From Microcoleus sp. TY_ISSM_2_bin.22 (GTDB lineage Bacteria > Cyanobacteriota > Cyanobacteriia > Cyanobacteriales > Microcoleaceae): a stretch of DNA of 35,667 nucleotides. Numbering within the stretch: the stretch's first letter is position 1; every line of letters starts with the position of its first letter. A program made the translations under genes and the position numbers. The stretch is taken from the NCBI GenBank assembly GCA_025937335.1, contig JAICRN010000001.1, positions 1 through 35,667 on the forward strand, written 5' to 3'. Of the stretch, positions 8,896 through 16,756 are shown in pieces. The notes beneath the pieces are model-generated. The model worked only from the letters and a program-made list of their open reading frames with translations, was not told where the DNA came from and searched no databases.

Positions 8896-9517
8896 TTACT
8901 CATAAACTTCTTCGTCTCGAACACTTACAGTCAGCTTAAAACTTTTGACTTGCCAAGCCACTAGCTTTTCTTTTTCAGGTTCTTGAATTTGACCAACCAG
9001 CTCAAAATCGTAGATATCGTGCAGGCGCGAGCCAATGTCCTGAGAAACTAAAATCGATCCGGGCGGACAAGCCGACTTCAACCTATTGGCAATATTTACA
9101 GTATCCCCCCAAACGTCGTAGAGCAATTTATTTTTGCCAATCACGCCTGCGATCGCATTTCCTGAATTGATGCTGAGCCGCAGGTCTAGATGCAAGTCTT
9201 TTTCATAATTAAATCGGCGGACAAACGACAGCATTTCCAAAGCAAAATCTACCGTGCGTTTGTCACGATCCAGACGCGGCACACCAAGCCCGCATACAGC
9301 CATGTAACCGTCACCAATAGTTTTAATCTTCTCCAAACCGTATTTTTCTGTCATTTCATCGAAGGCTGTTACCAGTTCATTCAGCAAGCCAACAACCTCT
9401 TGAGAGGACATCGATCGAGCTTTGTGAATTGGTGGAGGTCTGAAAACAAGACCGAGACATTAGAAATCCGATCTAGGTGCTTGCTAGCATAGCGCAAAGG
9501 CTGACTACCAGCAACAT
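8896..9517 (-). pseudogene. Decayed sensor-type adenylate/guanylate cyclase (copy B)
   Basis: The 3' two thirds reads as a class III cyclase catalytic domain: EVVGLLNELVTAFDEM, KTIGDGYMAVCGL, then SINSGNAIAGVIG and LYDVWGDTVNIANRL. The lysine of KTIGD and aspartate of DVWGD suggest ATP as the original substrate. The first metal-binding segment (VLFSDLHQFTKLDR) lies just upstream in another frame, so a one-base frameshift near 9412 breaks the domain. The ATG at 9517 starts MLLVVSLCAMLAS, an N-terminal membrane segment followed by a stop and then directly by catalytic sequence; the sensor region is deleted. The open part alone (8896-9411) lacks a complete active site. The homologous N-terminus recurs at 11123. 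Confidence 0.75.
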
Positions 9518-9576
9518 GACTGTGAGTTTTGTCTTGATACTTAATTAATTCAGTAATTGCATAGGATGTTTTTTGA
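9489..9576. repeat. Direct repeat, copy B of cyclase 5' region
   Basis: CTGACTACCAGCAACATGAC and the following bases to about 9538 are identical to 11107 onward, and TCAGTAATTG(C/T)ATAGGATG continues the match to about 9575. The shared part covers the start codon and first codons of a lost cyclase gene plus its leader. Confidence 0.85.
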
Positions 9577-9659
9577 TATTCTTTACATGATTTTTTTTCC
9601 TAAAATTTAGAATAACAAGCTAATTTCTGATAATTCTCAGCTATCTTGTAACGGCTATA

Positions 9660-9725
9660 ATTTCATTCAACAAAAGCTTTTATACTAACAAATTCATCAT
9701 TCTATCAGTAGAAAAGCACATCAAA
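9660..9725. repeat. Upstream repeat element, copy 1 of 3
   Basis: TTTCATTCAACAAAAGCTTT and the next 45 bases, including TTCTAT(C/G)AGTAGAAAAGCACA, match 11370-11436 closely. A shorter related piece is at 12995-13021. Both full copies lie about 150-300 bases upstream of the decayed cyclase starts, so this is the duplicated promoter region or leader of those genes. Confidence 0.75.
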
Positions 9726-9835
9726 CACCTCTTACCTTCTTCCTCGTTCTGCTAGGCTCGATCCTCCACTTGGGAAAACCCCAAATGCTCTCATACTAGA
9801 GGCTGCCTCTCAAATTAACCTTTGCCTTGCTCAGA

Positions 9836-10894
9836 TCACGACAGTAGCAGAAGTAGCGCCACTCCTCCAACAAAAACTAATATTTGAATTGCTAAAAGCG
9901 TGCGATCTAGTCGAACAACCCGCGCATAGCTTTCTGCTTTCTCATCCTTAATCCAGTCAGCGGTTACGATCGCTTCCAAAATCGAAATAGTAATCAGTAG
10001 GTATGCCAGGGCATAGATCTTATCTAGCAAAACCAGATAGCCAATATTCGGCAGTGTTGAAGAGTAGGACTGCTGTAAAAATACAGTAGTTAGCAGTACA
10101 GTCACGGATAAGGCAATGCGGGAATCAACGTATTGTGGCTTGAGCAGCAATGCTCCCCAACTGGCAGCGACAACAATCACCAGAGGTAACAGCAGTTTCC
10201 AAACGAAGAAACTAACGGGTCGAGAGACAGTCAGTGAATATTGTAGAATCGAATACTGAGTTATATCTCCCAATCTTGGATCGCCAAAATTACTGGTGTA
10301 CTCATGAACTAGACTCGACACATCAGCCGCTTGAATTTCCCAGCCCGGAATTGATATCTTACTTGAGTAACCCGACTGATTGTTGTCTGCTACGTAAACC
10401 ATTTGGTCGGCGGTATAAACTGAATTTTCTAGCAAAATCCTTAGATTCTGCCGATCTAGCGGATACTTTGCCAAAGCAAACGGTTGGACAAAGCGAGCTT
10501 CAACTCTCACAGCTTGAAAGAAGCGACCGTCTGGTAGTTTTTCGGGCTTTTTATATGAGGGTACTGAAGTCGTGTCTGAGTCGCTAACTCCGTTGAAATA
10601 CTCCAGGTTGGCAGTTGGGTCTAGGTTACCCTTCCACTTAAACCAAACATAGAAGTCCAGGGAGCAAGTATTGCTTGAGATATCAAGATCGTAGAGGTTC
10701 ATTACAAAGATTCCTGTCTCAACCTGTTGTGCTTGAGCAGGAATATCAGACAGTGGCTTGAATGTATCAGACTTTGTTTGAGACTGAGCCGAAACTCTGA
10801 CCCCACTACCCAACTGAACCAAGAGAGCGAGCAGGGCAACGAAAAGTACAGAGATCAGCAGCTTGCGAGTCGTGCTGTTTCTAGTGATGTGCAT
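9836..10894 (-). CDS. Pentameric ligand-gated ion channel (Cys-loop superfamily, prokaryotic)
   Basis: 352 residues. An N-terminal signal sequence (RKLL....FVALLALLVQL, residues about 11-35) leads to an extracellular ligand-binding beta domain: GIFVMNLYDLDISSNTCSLDF, WFKWKGNLDP, and the loop signature AKYPLDRQNLRI. As in other prokaryotic members (GLIC, ELIC) the disulfide cysteines of the Cys-loop are absent. Four membrane helices follow. M2 begins DSRIALSVTVLLTTVFL and resembles the nicotinic-receptor pore helix; M2-M3 is STLPNIGYL. The ATG touches the TAA of the preceding cyclase remnant (TAAATG), with no clear ribosome site, so translation may depend on the upstream frame. Ligand and ion are unknown; the aspartate at the intracellular M2 end suggests cations. 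Confidence 0.88.
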   Translation of the reverse strand: MHITRNSTTRKLLISVLFVALLALLVQLGSGVRVSAQSQTKSDTFKPLSDIPAQAQQVETGIFVMNLYDLDISSNTCSLDFYVWFKWKGNLDPTANLEYFNGVSDSDTTSVPSYKKPEKLPDGRFFQAVRVEARFVQPFALAKYPLDRQNLRILLENSVYTADQMVYVADNNQSGYSSKISIPGWEIQAADVSSLVHEYTSNFGDPRLGDITQYSILQYSLTVSRPVSFFVWKLLLPLVIVVAASWGALLLKPQYVDSRIALSVTVLLTTVFLQQSYSSTLPNIGYLVLLDKIYALAYLLITISILEAIVTADWIKDEKAESYARVVRLDRTLLAIQILVFVGGVALLLLLS

Positions 10895-11123
10895 TTAACT
10901 AGGCAATCGCGTTTTGACGTTCAGGAAAGTGGTGGCTGTCAGGTCTTCTCTGACAGTCTGGCTATGGTTGTTAAGTTTTTCAAAATAATCTTGGATTTGA
11001 TAAGTCTTGGCAGCCCGAAGGTTGGTTAATTGGTTGAAGACTTTTTCGGTCAGAATAGATTTACTCACTAGACCATATAAAGGTAGTCGCAAGCGTAGCA
11101 CAAAAGCTGACTACCAGCAACAT
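10895..11123 (-). pseudogene. Sensor-cyclase N-terminal remnant (copy A), frameshifted
   Basis: From the ATG at 11123 the frame reads MLLVVSFCATLATTFIWSSE and stops. One base off, the text continues SKSILTEKVFNQLTNLRAAK, then TYQIQDYFEKLNNHSQT, a pattern I recognise from the periplasmic sensor region of cyanobacterial cyclases and HAMP sensors. It then ends at LNVKTRLPS-TAA, directly against the pLGIC start. So only a signal anchor and the first part of a sensor domain remain, split by a single-base change near 11050. A GTG at 11101 gives a 68-residue open frame that may still be translated into the pLGIC gene. Confidence 0.7.
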
Positions 11124-11183
11124 GACTGTGAGTTTTGTCTTGATTATTGATTGCTTCAGTAATTGTATAGGATGTTTTTTGAT
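11091..11183. repeat. Direct repeat, copy A of cyclase 5' region
   Basis: Partner of 9489-9576: about 38 bases are identical from 11107, with a diverged match on both sides. At the outer edge (after TTTTTTGAT) the homology is interrupted by the inverted-repeat element 11184-11297 and then resumes at TATTCTTT. Confidence 0.8.
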
Positions 11184-11297
11184 CGGGAATTACGCATCGG
11201 GACTGGTGAAACTGGGTTTTTTACCGAATCAGGGGTCTACAACACGTCTTTTCGTAAGAAAACCCGGTTTCTAAACAATCGTGCGTCCAGGACTATT
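11184..11297. mobile_element. Small inverted-repeat (MITE-like) insertion
   Basis: Arms GAAACTGGGTTTTTTAC (from 11208) and GTAAGAAAACCCGGTTTC (11254-11271) are imperfect inverted copies, and the outer parts also pair (ACGCA near both ends). The block sits inside otherwise matching sequence when this region is compared with 9560-9590, so it looks like an insertion. A single related arm (CTTTTCGTAAAAAAACCCGG) occurs at 34418-34437. No transposase is present. Confidence 0.6.
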
Positions 11298-11369
11298 TAT
11301 ATTCTTTGGCTTATTTTTGCGCTAAAAATAAAAAAAATAAAAATAATCTCTCACCATTGGTAGGAGCGC

Positions 11370-11436
11370 ATTTCAGTCAGCCAAAGCTTTTATACTGACA
11401 TATTCCTAATTCTATGAGTAGAAAAGCACAACATAA
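11370..11436. repeat. Upstream repeat element, copy 2 of 3
   Basis: TTTCAGTCAGCCAAAGCTTT and the following bases through GAGTAGAAAAGCACA match 9660-9725 with a few differences. Its first 25 bases also match 12995-13021. It lies upstream of the copy A cyclase remnant and the pLGIC gene on the minus strand. Confidence 0.75.
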
Positions 11437-11597
11437 AAATATTACCAAAAAATGGAAATTTCTTCCTGTTATTTATGGAAAAAAAGTAATTTTTATCTAA
11501 GATAAAAAATAATATTTTCTGGAAGTTGACGACAATTTCTGCTGTGCTAAGCTTTTCTTAACAGGTGTAAGAGTTACTTGAGAAATAACTCATTTGC

Positions 11598-12398
11598 TTA
11601 AGCTATTTTAGGCTTCTCATCCTTCAATAGCTCCTCCCGCAGTCGATGGTACGACTTTTCAATAGATGACAAATCAATATCCGCACTAGAGTTTCCGTTG
11701 TACTCAAAAGGATTGTCAAGATCGTAGACCAGCAACAACAAATACATGAATGACGTAAACAGAAAACCTGAAACAATCAAATTGGTATTAAAATCGTCGG
11801 TACGTGTTATTAACAAAGCACTGCTTGAGGCAATTATCAGAAGATGCAGCAATCCATAGGCGGCTGCCAGAAAGTCGGTATCACGAATCCTTTGAATTCG
11901 ATCGATCAGAAGACGAATCTTTCCCTGTTCACCTTGAAGGCGACTTATCGAAGGAATTTCGCAAAACTTTGAGAATTCACCCAGTAATGGATTGAGGTTG
12001 GTAACGGCATTCTCCACTCTGCTGAATGGCTGACCCTGTTTCAAACATAGTAGGACTGATTTGAGGATTTCAGCTAACCCTTCTGTAAGTGGGGTTGGAT
12101 CGTAGTCGGGCTTACGGGCTGCAATGAACAAATTCGTATCTTGAATCGTTTCAACCGCATTCACAATCTGGCTTGGCATATCTTCACTGGTACGGTAATC
12201 ATTCAGCGTCCCGTTCAGCATAAACGCCAAGATGAACGTTACCGCAGCTAACAGAGAACCTACCTGACTATCGAACTTACCAAATTCCCACTGCGTCTGA
12301 TGAACAATCCATTTTGCCAAGCAAAATATTGCTGTTAGGGGAAAAACTTTGAGTAAGATCGACCACTTTGACAAATCGGTAAATTTTCTGAGATTCAT
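11598..12398 (-). CDS. Bestrophin-like (DUF4239-type) membrane protein
   Basis: 266 residues from the ATG at 12398, chosen because AAGGAT lies 9 bases upstream; a GTG at 12500 would add 34 residues without family character. Four hydrophobic segments are visible: two near the N-terminus (about 14-32 and 48-66, with DSQVGSLLAAVTFILAFMLN) and two near the C-terminus (about 182-203 and 212-232). Between them is a long helical cytoplasmic region. After the last helix comes YDLDNPFEYNG, similar to the DxDxPF motif of bestrophin-like proteins, a family of anion channels. The assignment rests on topology and that motif and is moderate. It lies upstream of the pLGIC block on the same strand. Confidence 0.55.
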   Translation of the reverse strand: MNLRKFTDLSKWSILLKVFPLTAIFCLAKWIVHQTQWEFGKFDSQVGSLLAAVTFILAFMLNGTLNDYRTSEDMPSQIVNAVETIQDTNLFIAARKPDYDPTPLTEGLAEILKSVLLCLKQGQPFSRVENAVTNLNPLLGEFSKFCEIPSISRLQGEQGKIRLLIDRIQRIRDTDFLAAAYGLLHLLIIASSSALLITRTDDFNTNLIVSGFLFTSFMYLLLLVYDLDNPFEYNGNSSADIDLSSIEKSYHRLREELLKDEKPKIA

Positions 12399-12500
12399 TG
12401 CGTTTATCCTTGATTCAAGATGTGTTTTTGGTGATGAACGAGTGCGATCGCTTACCTCTGCTAATTTTAGTATTAATGGAGAAGCCGATCGCGCTACCAC

Positions 12501-13085
12501 TTAGATGGCATCCAGAGAGGGTCGTCCTACGCCAACATGATGGACGAACTCAACGGCGATTGCAAAGTCACACCTCGAACCACCGTTGCTCATCGCTAGA
12601 AGTTTTCCGGCATTTTTGTACACCGCCAGACACTGCCACGATGATAGCCGCATAACGCTCAAAGTATTTCTTCTGGACTTCTCGGCTTTCAGCGGCTTTT
12701 TGCTGCACTGACTCTATCAACGATCGGGGATAATAGGTCACTGCTACGTGTTTTACCATCCATAAAAGGCTAGAGGGTGTAGATATTTTTAGATCTAGTA
12801 AGGATTTTAAGCTTTGTGGTAGTCGATCGTGACATAACGTAGAAAAAAAATGAGAACGAGTCAGAAAAAATTTCGGCAATCATCCCTAGTGTAGAAGATA
12901 TTAAGAGCGAGGTTGCTATCTATTTTCGTTCAAGCCACGAGCAGCACTTAAATGAAATGATTCCAGGTCAACGGCTTTCTTCCCGCGCGATCGCATTTCA
13001 GTAAGCCAAAACTTTTGTACTAAAGTGGTTCTCACCATTTTAGTACAAAACTAGACCTCAAGGTCATCAAAAAACTGGCATCAAT
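12501..13085. other. Gap with no convincing gene; one repeat and one hairpin
   Basis: A minus-strand frame of 103 codons (12568-12879; internal ATG at 12759, MVKHVAVTYYPRSL) contains a possible helical segment, RSLIESVQQKAAESREVQKKYFERYAA, but I recognise no family. A plus-strand frame to about 13002 (SVEDIKSEVAIYFRSSHEQH...) has no usable start. Either could be a decayed gene. A third copy of the TTTCAGT(A/C)AGCCAAA repeat lies at 12995-13021. Confidence 0.4.
13012..13049 (-). terminator. Hairpin 3' of the double-globin gene
   Basis: TTTTGTACTAAA (from 13012) pairs with TTTAGTACAAAA (to 13049), and the stem extends through GTGG/CCA around a short loop. It begins about 37 bases past the stop codon of the double-globin gene and is a plausible terminator on the minus strand, followed there by GTTTTGG. 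Confidence 0.6.
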
Positions 13086-15005
13086 TTATTGATTTTTGAC
13101 TCGATCTTCCGGAGACTTATACTTCGAGCCATCAGGCATAATAGCGCCTTCAAGTAAAGCACCACTCAGGTCAGAAATGCTAACTTGAGCACCTTTGAGA
13201 TTTGCACCACTTAGGTAGGCACTATTCAAATTAGCACCACTCAAACTAGCATTTTTTAAATTGACGCCGCTCATATTTGCGTTACTCAAGTCCGCACAAA
13301 TTAAATTAGCCTCACTGAGGTTGGCATTGCTGAGATTAACCTGACTCAAGCGAGCAAAACCTAGCTTGGCATGGGTGAGATTAGCACCCGCAAGTTTAGC
13401 TTGACTGAGGTTAGTATTATCGAGGTTGGCATGGCTCAAATTTGCATTACTGAGATCGGTGTTAGTCAAATTGGCTGCACTCAGATTGGCCCCAGAGAGA
13501 TTAATAGCTATTAACTCTGCATCAGGAGAATCCAAACCTCTGAGAGAAACACCATCTTCATTCAAATCCTGAAGTGCCAAAATTCTTGCATAGCTAACTT
13601 TTACACCGTTTGCTGCATCGATCGTACTCCAAGCTTGGTAGTGAAATTGCTTCCGGCGATCGGGAGCTTCCTTAATGAATAAAACTAAAGCAACGACAAG
13701 ACTGAGAGCATCAGCACCCTCCAATATCTCTGCCAGCAGAGAATTTTCCTCCGCGTTCACATAAATTATGATGAACAAAACGGCTGAAACAGCAGCAACT
13801 AACCAGGCTGGTTGTTTCCAAAAATTATCAATAAATTTTTCTAAAATTCCTTTGAGAAATTCACCCAATCGCTGAACGAATGATTGACTTTGAAATTGCT
13901 GATAACTATCAGTTATTTTCAAGAGCATTTTTTGGATAATTTCACCATCCAACTGAATTGGTACTAAAGGCTTTTTATGTTCCTCGGTTTGTGGTGCGAT
14001 CGGCTGAGATTCGTTCAGTAATTGTGTCTTTGATTCTTTTGGCTGGTTGTGGGTAACTTTTTTTTCATTCGGGGCAACATTTGGTGTAGAAACTACAACT
14101 GCGCCTTTTAACATCAAACCTGTAATTGCTCTGTAGGCATCTGTCCACGCCTGCTTTACTTCGGGAGTCCAATCTTCTTGGAGATGCTGCTCAAAAGCCA
14201 TCAGCAGTGCGTCTCCAACTGGACCGTAGTACTTGGGAATTACCCCATAGCCGATGTGTCTGCCTCCCAAGGCGTTGAGAACTGGCTCTAAAGCTTCTGG
14301 AGAGCGGAGATTTTCTACTACCAACACCAAAGCATTTATGAGCTTTTTCTGTTGTTTTTCTATAGCGATATTGGCAAACAGCGGCTGAAATTCTGGGTGA
14401 GCGCTGAAGAGGTTTTCGTAGAAGCTAGCGGCAAATTCATCAGCACGAGGTTTGATTTTTTCAAAACTTCTTTCCAGTAATTCTACGGCTAATTGTGGCT
14501 CTTTTTCCGGAACTGATTCTAGTGGGTGATTAGCTGCTATACTTACCTGTTTATCGGGAGTAATCTCTGGTTCTAACTGAACTTCTTTAGGTGTTGTTTC
14601 TACCCCGGCGCCTTTTAACATCAAAGCAGTAATCGCTCCGTAGGCATCGATCCATGCTTGTTTGACTTCAATAGTCCAATCTTCCTGAAGATACTCCTCA
14701 AATGTCATTAGTAGTGCTTCTCCAACTGCCGGGTAAGAATTGGCGAGCACTCCATAACTGACGTGTCTGCCTCCTAGTGAGTTGAGAACTGGCCCTAAAG
14801 CCTCTGGAGAACGAAGATTTTCTACTACCAAAACCAGAGCATTAAGCAGCTTTTTCTGTTGCTTTGCCATATCGGTATTGGCAAACAGCGGTTTCACTCC
14901 TGGATAAAGTTTAAACAGGTTTTCGTAGAAGGTAGCGGCAAATTCATCAGCACGAGGTTTGATTTTCTCGAAACTTTGCTCTAAAATTTCAACATTTAAA
15001 GACAT
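13086..15005 (-). CDS. Double-globin protein with membrane hairpin and pentapeptide repeats
   Basis: 639 residues from the ATG at 15005 (MSLNVEILEQSFEKIKPRAD, preceded by purine-rich AAGAGAAAAAGAAAA). Residues 1-132 and about 172-301 are two globin domains, closely similar to each other. Each has the LGGRH(V/I)xYGV motif whose histidine (about 81 and 250) is the expected proximal haem ligand. Two hydrophobic segments lie at about 399-416 and 432-446. Residues about 498-620 form some 20 pentapeptide repeats of the A(N/D)LSx type. Globins bind O2, NO or CO; pentapeptide solenoids mediate protein contacts. I infer a membrane-bound gas or redox sensor. The domain order is unusual, and no kinase or cyclase output is present. 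Confidence 0.88.
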   Translation of the reverse strand: MSLNVEILEQSFEKIKPRADEFAATFYENLFKLYPGVKPLFANTDMAKQQKKLLNALVLVVENLRSPEALGPVLNSLGGRHVSYGVLANSYPAVGEALLMTFEEYLQEDWTIEVKQAWIDAYGAITALMLKGAGVETTPKEVQLEPEITPDKQVSIAANHPLESVPEKEPQLAVELLERSFEKIKPRADEFAASFYENLFSAHPEFQPLFANIAIEKQQKKLINALVLVVENLRSPEALEPVLNALGGRHIGYGVIPKYYGPVGDALLMAFEQHLQEDWTPEVKQAWTDAYRAITGLMLKGAVVVSTPNVAPNEKKVTHNQPKESKTQLLNESQPIAPQTEEHKKPLVPIQLDGEIIQKMLLKITDSYQQFQSQSFVQRLGEFLKGILEKFIDNFWKQPAWLVAAVSAVLFIIIYVNAEENSLLAEILEGADALSLVVALVLFIKEAPDRRKQFHYQAWSTIDAANGVKVSYARILALQDLNEDGVSLRGLDSPDAELIAINLSGANLSAANLTNTDLSNANLSHANLDNTNLSQAKLAGANLTHAKLGFARLSQVNLSNANLSEANLICADLSNANMSGVNLKNASLSGANLNSAYLSGANLKGAQVSISDLSGALLEGAIMPDGSKYKSPEDRVKNQ

Positions 15006-15138
15006 ATTTTTCTTTTTCTCTTGAAAGTTGACTATCCCTTGTCCCAAGATAGGGTTTTTGAACTATCCGGCTGTGATGAATGCTTTTGATAGAGTGTTTG
15101 GAACCTGAGAGTTTCTTGGCTGACGCCAGGGCGAGATA

Positions 15139-15456
15139 TTACAAATTCAAATTTTCCAACTCTTGCCACAGGGTAGCCATAAACTCCTCTGCATCGTTGA
15201 TGCCCATTTCTCCTAAAGCTTTCCACTCTTCACTGGTGTAATCTAAATCTAGTCCCATCACGTCTTGAGTCCAATAGGGCAAATTAGATGGGTTTTCCAT
15301 TAGGTCACAGGTGATTTTTAATATTTCTGTTCCCGTCATCTTTTTTCTAGCCTTTGTCGCCAAGCAAAAGGAGAGCAATTTTGCCAAATTACTTTGTGGG
15401 GGAATGGCTATTAGAAATGCCATATTTTGTGCTAGTACAAACTTGTCTAACTTCAT
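15139..15456 (-). CDS. Hypothetical protein, 105 residues
   Basis: The ATG at 15456 (MKLDKFVLAQNMAFLIAIPP) is preferred over an upstream codon at 15564 that overlaps the MscS gene and adds low-quality sequence. The ORF ends ...GMTxxEEFMATLWQELENLNL in style: EILKITCDLMENP, SEEWKALGEMGINDAEEFM are helical and acidic. There is no membrane segment beyond a mildly hydrophobic start. No family is recognised. It lies between the double-globin and MscS genes on the same strand with gaps of about 133 and 104 bases, so it may belong to their transcript. Confidence 0.55.
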   Translation of the reverse strand: MKLDKFVLAQNMAFLIAIPPQSNLAKLLSFCLATKARKKMTGTEILKITCDLMENPSNLPYWTQDVMGLDLDYTSEEWKALGEMGINDAEEFMATLWQELENLNL

Positions 15457-15560
15457 GGGATATTTTCCTCTTCCTAGTTTTAATGTACTCACGTAAGGTG
15501 TTTTTGGTAATTCAGAGAAACAGGGCGATCGCGCTCCATTATCCCTGGGAAAGTGCAACG

Positions 15561-16706
15561 TCAATTTATCGCTTTACCAGTTATTTCCAAAGTCTGCTTA
15601 TAGCTTTCGAGGTATGTTCTAAATTCCAGATTCAGGGTATCCATACCCTCTTTTTCCAGTAGTGCTAAGATGGCTAAATTCAATTCTTGACAGGCGTCAA
15701 AGTATAAATCGCGATTGTTATTAAAGGCTCGAATATTTATGACGCGAGCATTCTGTTCAAGTCTGTCTAGCCAAACCAAACATCTTTCATGTAAGGAATC
15801 GATAGAGCTAGGCAATTTTTGAAGTGCTTCGCAAATTATCGAAGTTTTTTCCGCAGAAATACTGTCAATTTTGAGAGTTAAATTGATCCCAAATGATTCT
15901 TCAGAACCGGGATTTTGCGACCAATTCTCGACAATTCCAGTAATCATTTTGGAATTGGGTATCTTTTTGATAGAATCCCATTTTGCTAGACGAAGCTTTG
16001 TAGTTCTGATGCCAATTTCTAAAACTTGAACGCTACCATCAATTCCCTCCACAATCACCCAGTCACCCGGTAGATATAGATTATCCGTGTAAATAATGAT
16101 GGTAGAAAACCAGTCATAGATAATGTCCTTAAGCAATAAACCGAACGTGATGCCCGCTCCACCTAATAGACCAATGAGCGCACTTGCAGATGCTCCTAAC
16201 AACAACTCACTCGCCTTTAACACTACAACAGCGAGTAGCACCGTCTGAAACAGACGAGGCACGTAGGGTACGAGCAAGTCGTCTAGTTCGGTTTTCGTGT
16301 TCAGCGTCAGTTTTCTCAATATCTCTCCTAACAGTGGAGAGGCGCGGTAAACAATATATGCAACGGCAACAATAGCACTCAGACTGAGAATCTTAGCTAG
16401 CATCTCGATCACTTGAGGCGTTAGATTCTCTGCCAAAATTACCTGTACTATCCAAAGTCCAGCGATGAAGATTAGCCACCCTAATGGTTCCTCTAGAATA
16501 TCGACTAAATCATCATCCAGTGTGGTCTCCTTTCCGCTAGTAAGAAGCTTGATTCTCTTGATGGCAATCGAAAAGAACAATCCTCTCAACAGTTGTGTGA
16601 GCGTGATGATGGTGACGATGAGAACTATGTTAGTCAGCGGTATGTCTGCAACAGTTATGTTGGAATCAAGTAACGTTTCCTTAATTTGTTTCCCAATGAT
16701 TTCCAT
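15561..16706 (-). CDS. MscS-family mechanosensitive ion channel
   Basis: 381 residues. Four or more hydrophobic helices in residues 20-185 end in the pore helix region SALIGLLGGAGITFGLLLKD. The MscS beta domain follows with DNLYLPGDWVIVEGIDGSVQVLEIGIRTTKLR and a PNSKM motif, then an alpha/beta C-terminal domain. MscS channels open with membrane tension and release solutes on osmotic downshock. The start is ATG at 16706, 50 bases from the end of the EamA gene upstream, so the GATase-like, EamA and MscS genes probably form one transcription unit. Confidence 0.92.
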   Translation of the reverse strand: MEIIGKQIKETLLDSNITVADIPLTNIVLIVTIITLTQLLRGLFFSIAIKRIKLLTSGKETTLDDDLVDILEEPLGWLIFIAGLWIVQVILAENLTPQVIEMLAKILSLSAIVAVAYIVYRASPLLGEILRKLTLNTKTELDDLLVPYVPRLFQTVLLAVVVLKASELLLGASASALIGLLGGAGITFGLLLKDIIYDWFSTIIIYTDNLYLPGDWVIVEGIDGSVQVLEIGIRTTKLRLAKWDSIKKIPNSKMITGIVENWSQNPGSEESFGINLTLKIDSISAEKTSIICEALQKLPSSIDSLHERCLVWLDRLEQNARVINIRAFNNNRDLYFDACQELNLAILALLEKEGMDTLNLEFRTYLESYKQTLEITGKAIN

Positions 16707-16756
16707 CTAACTAAAAACCTCCATTACTTAAACACAGAAGAAATATTTTTTAGCTT

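Noticed and set aside
12568-12879. 103-codon minus-strand frame as a gene
   Set aside because: No family, low-complexity start and no ribosome site at either ATG. Kept only as a remark in the intergenic entry.
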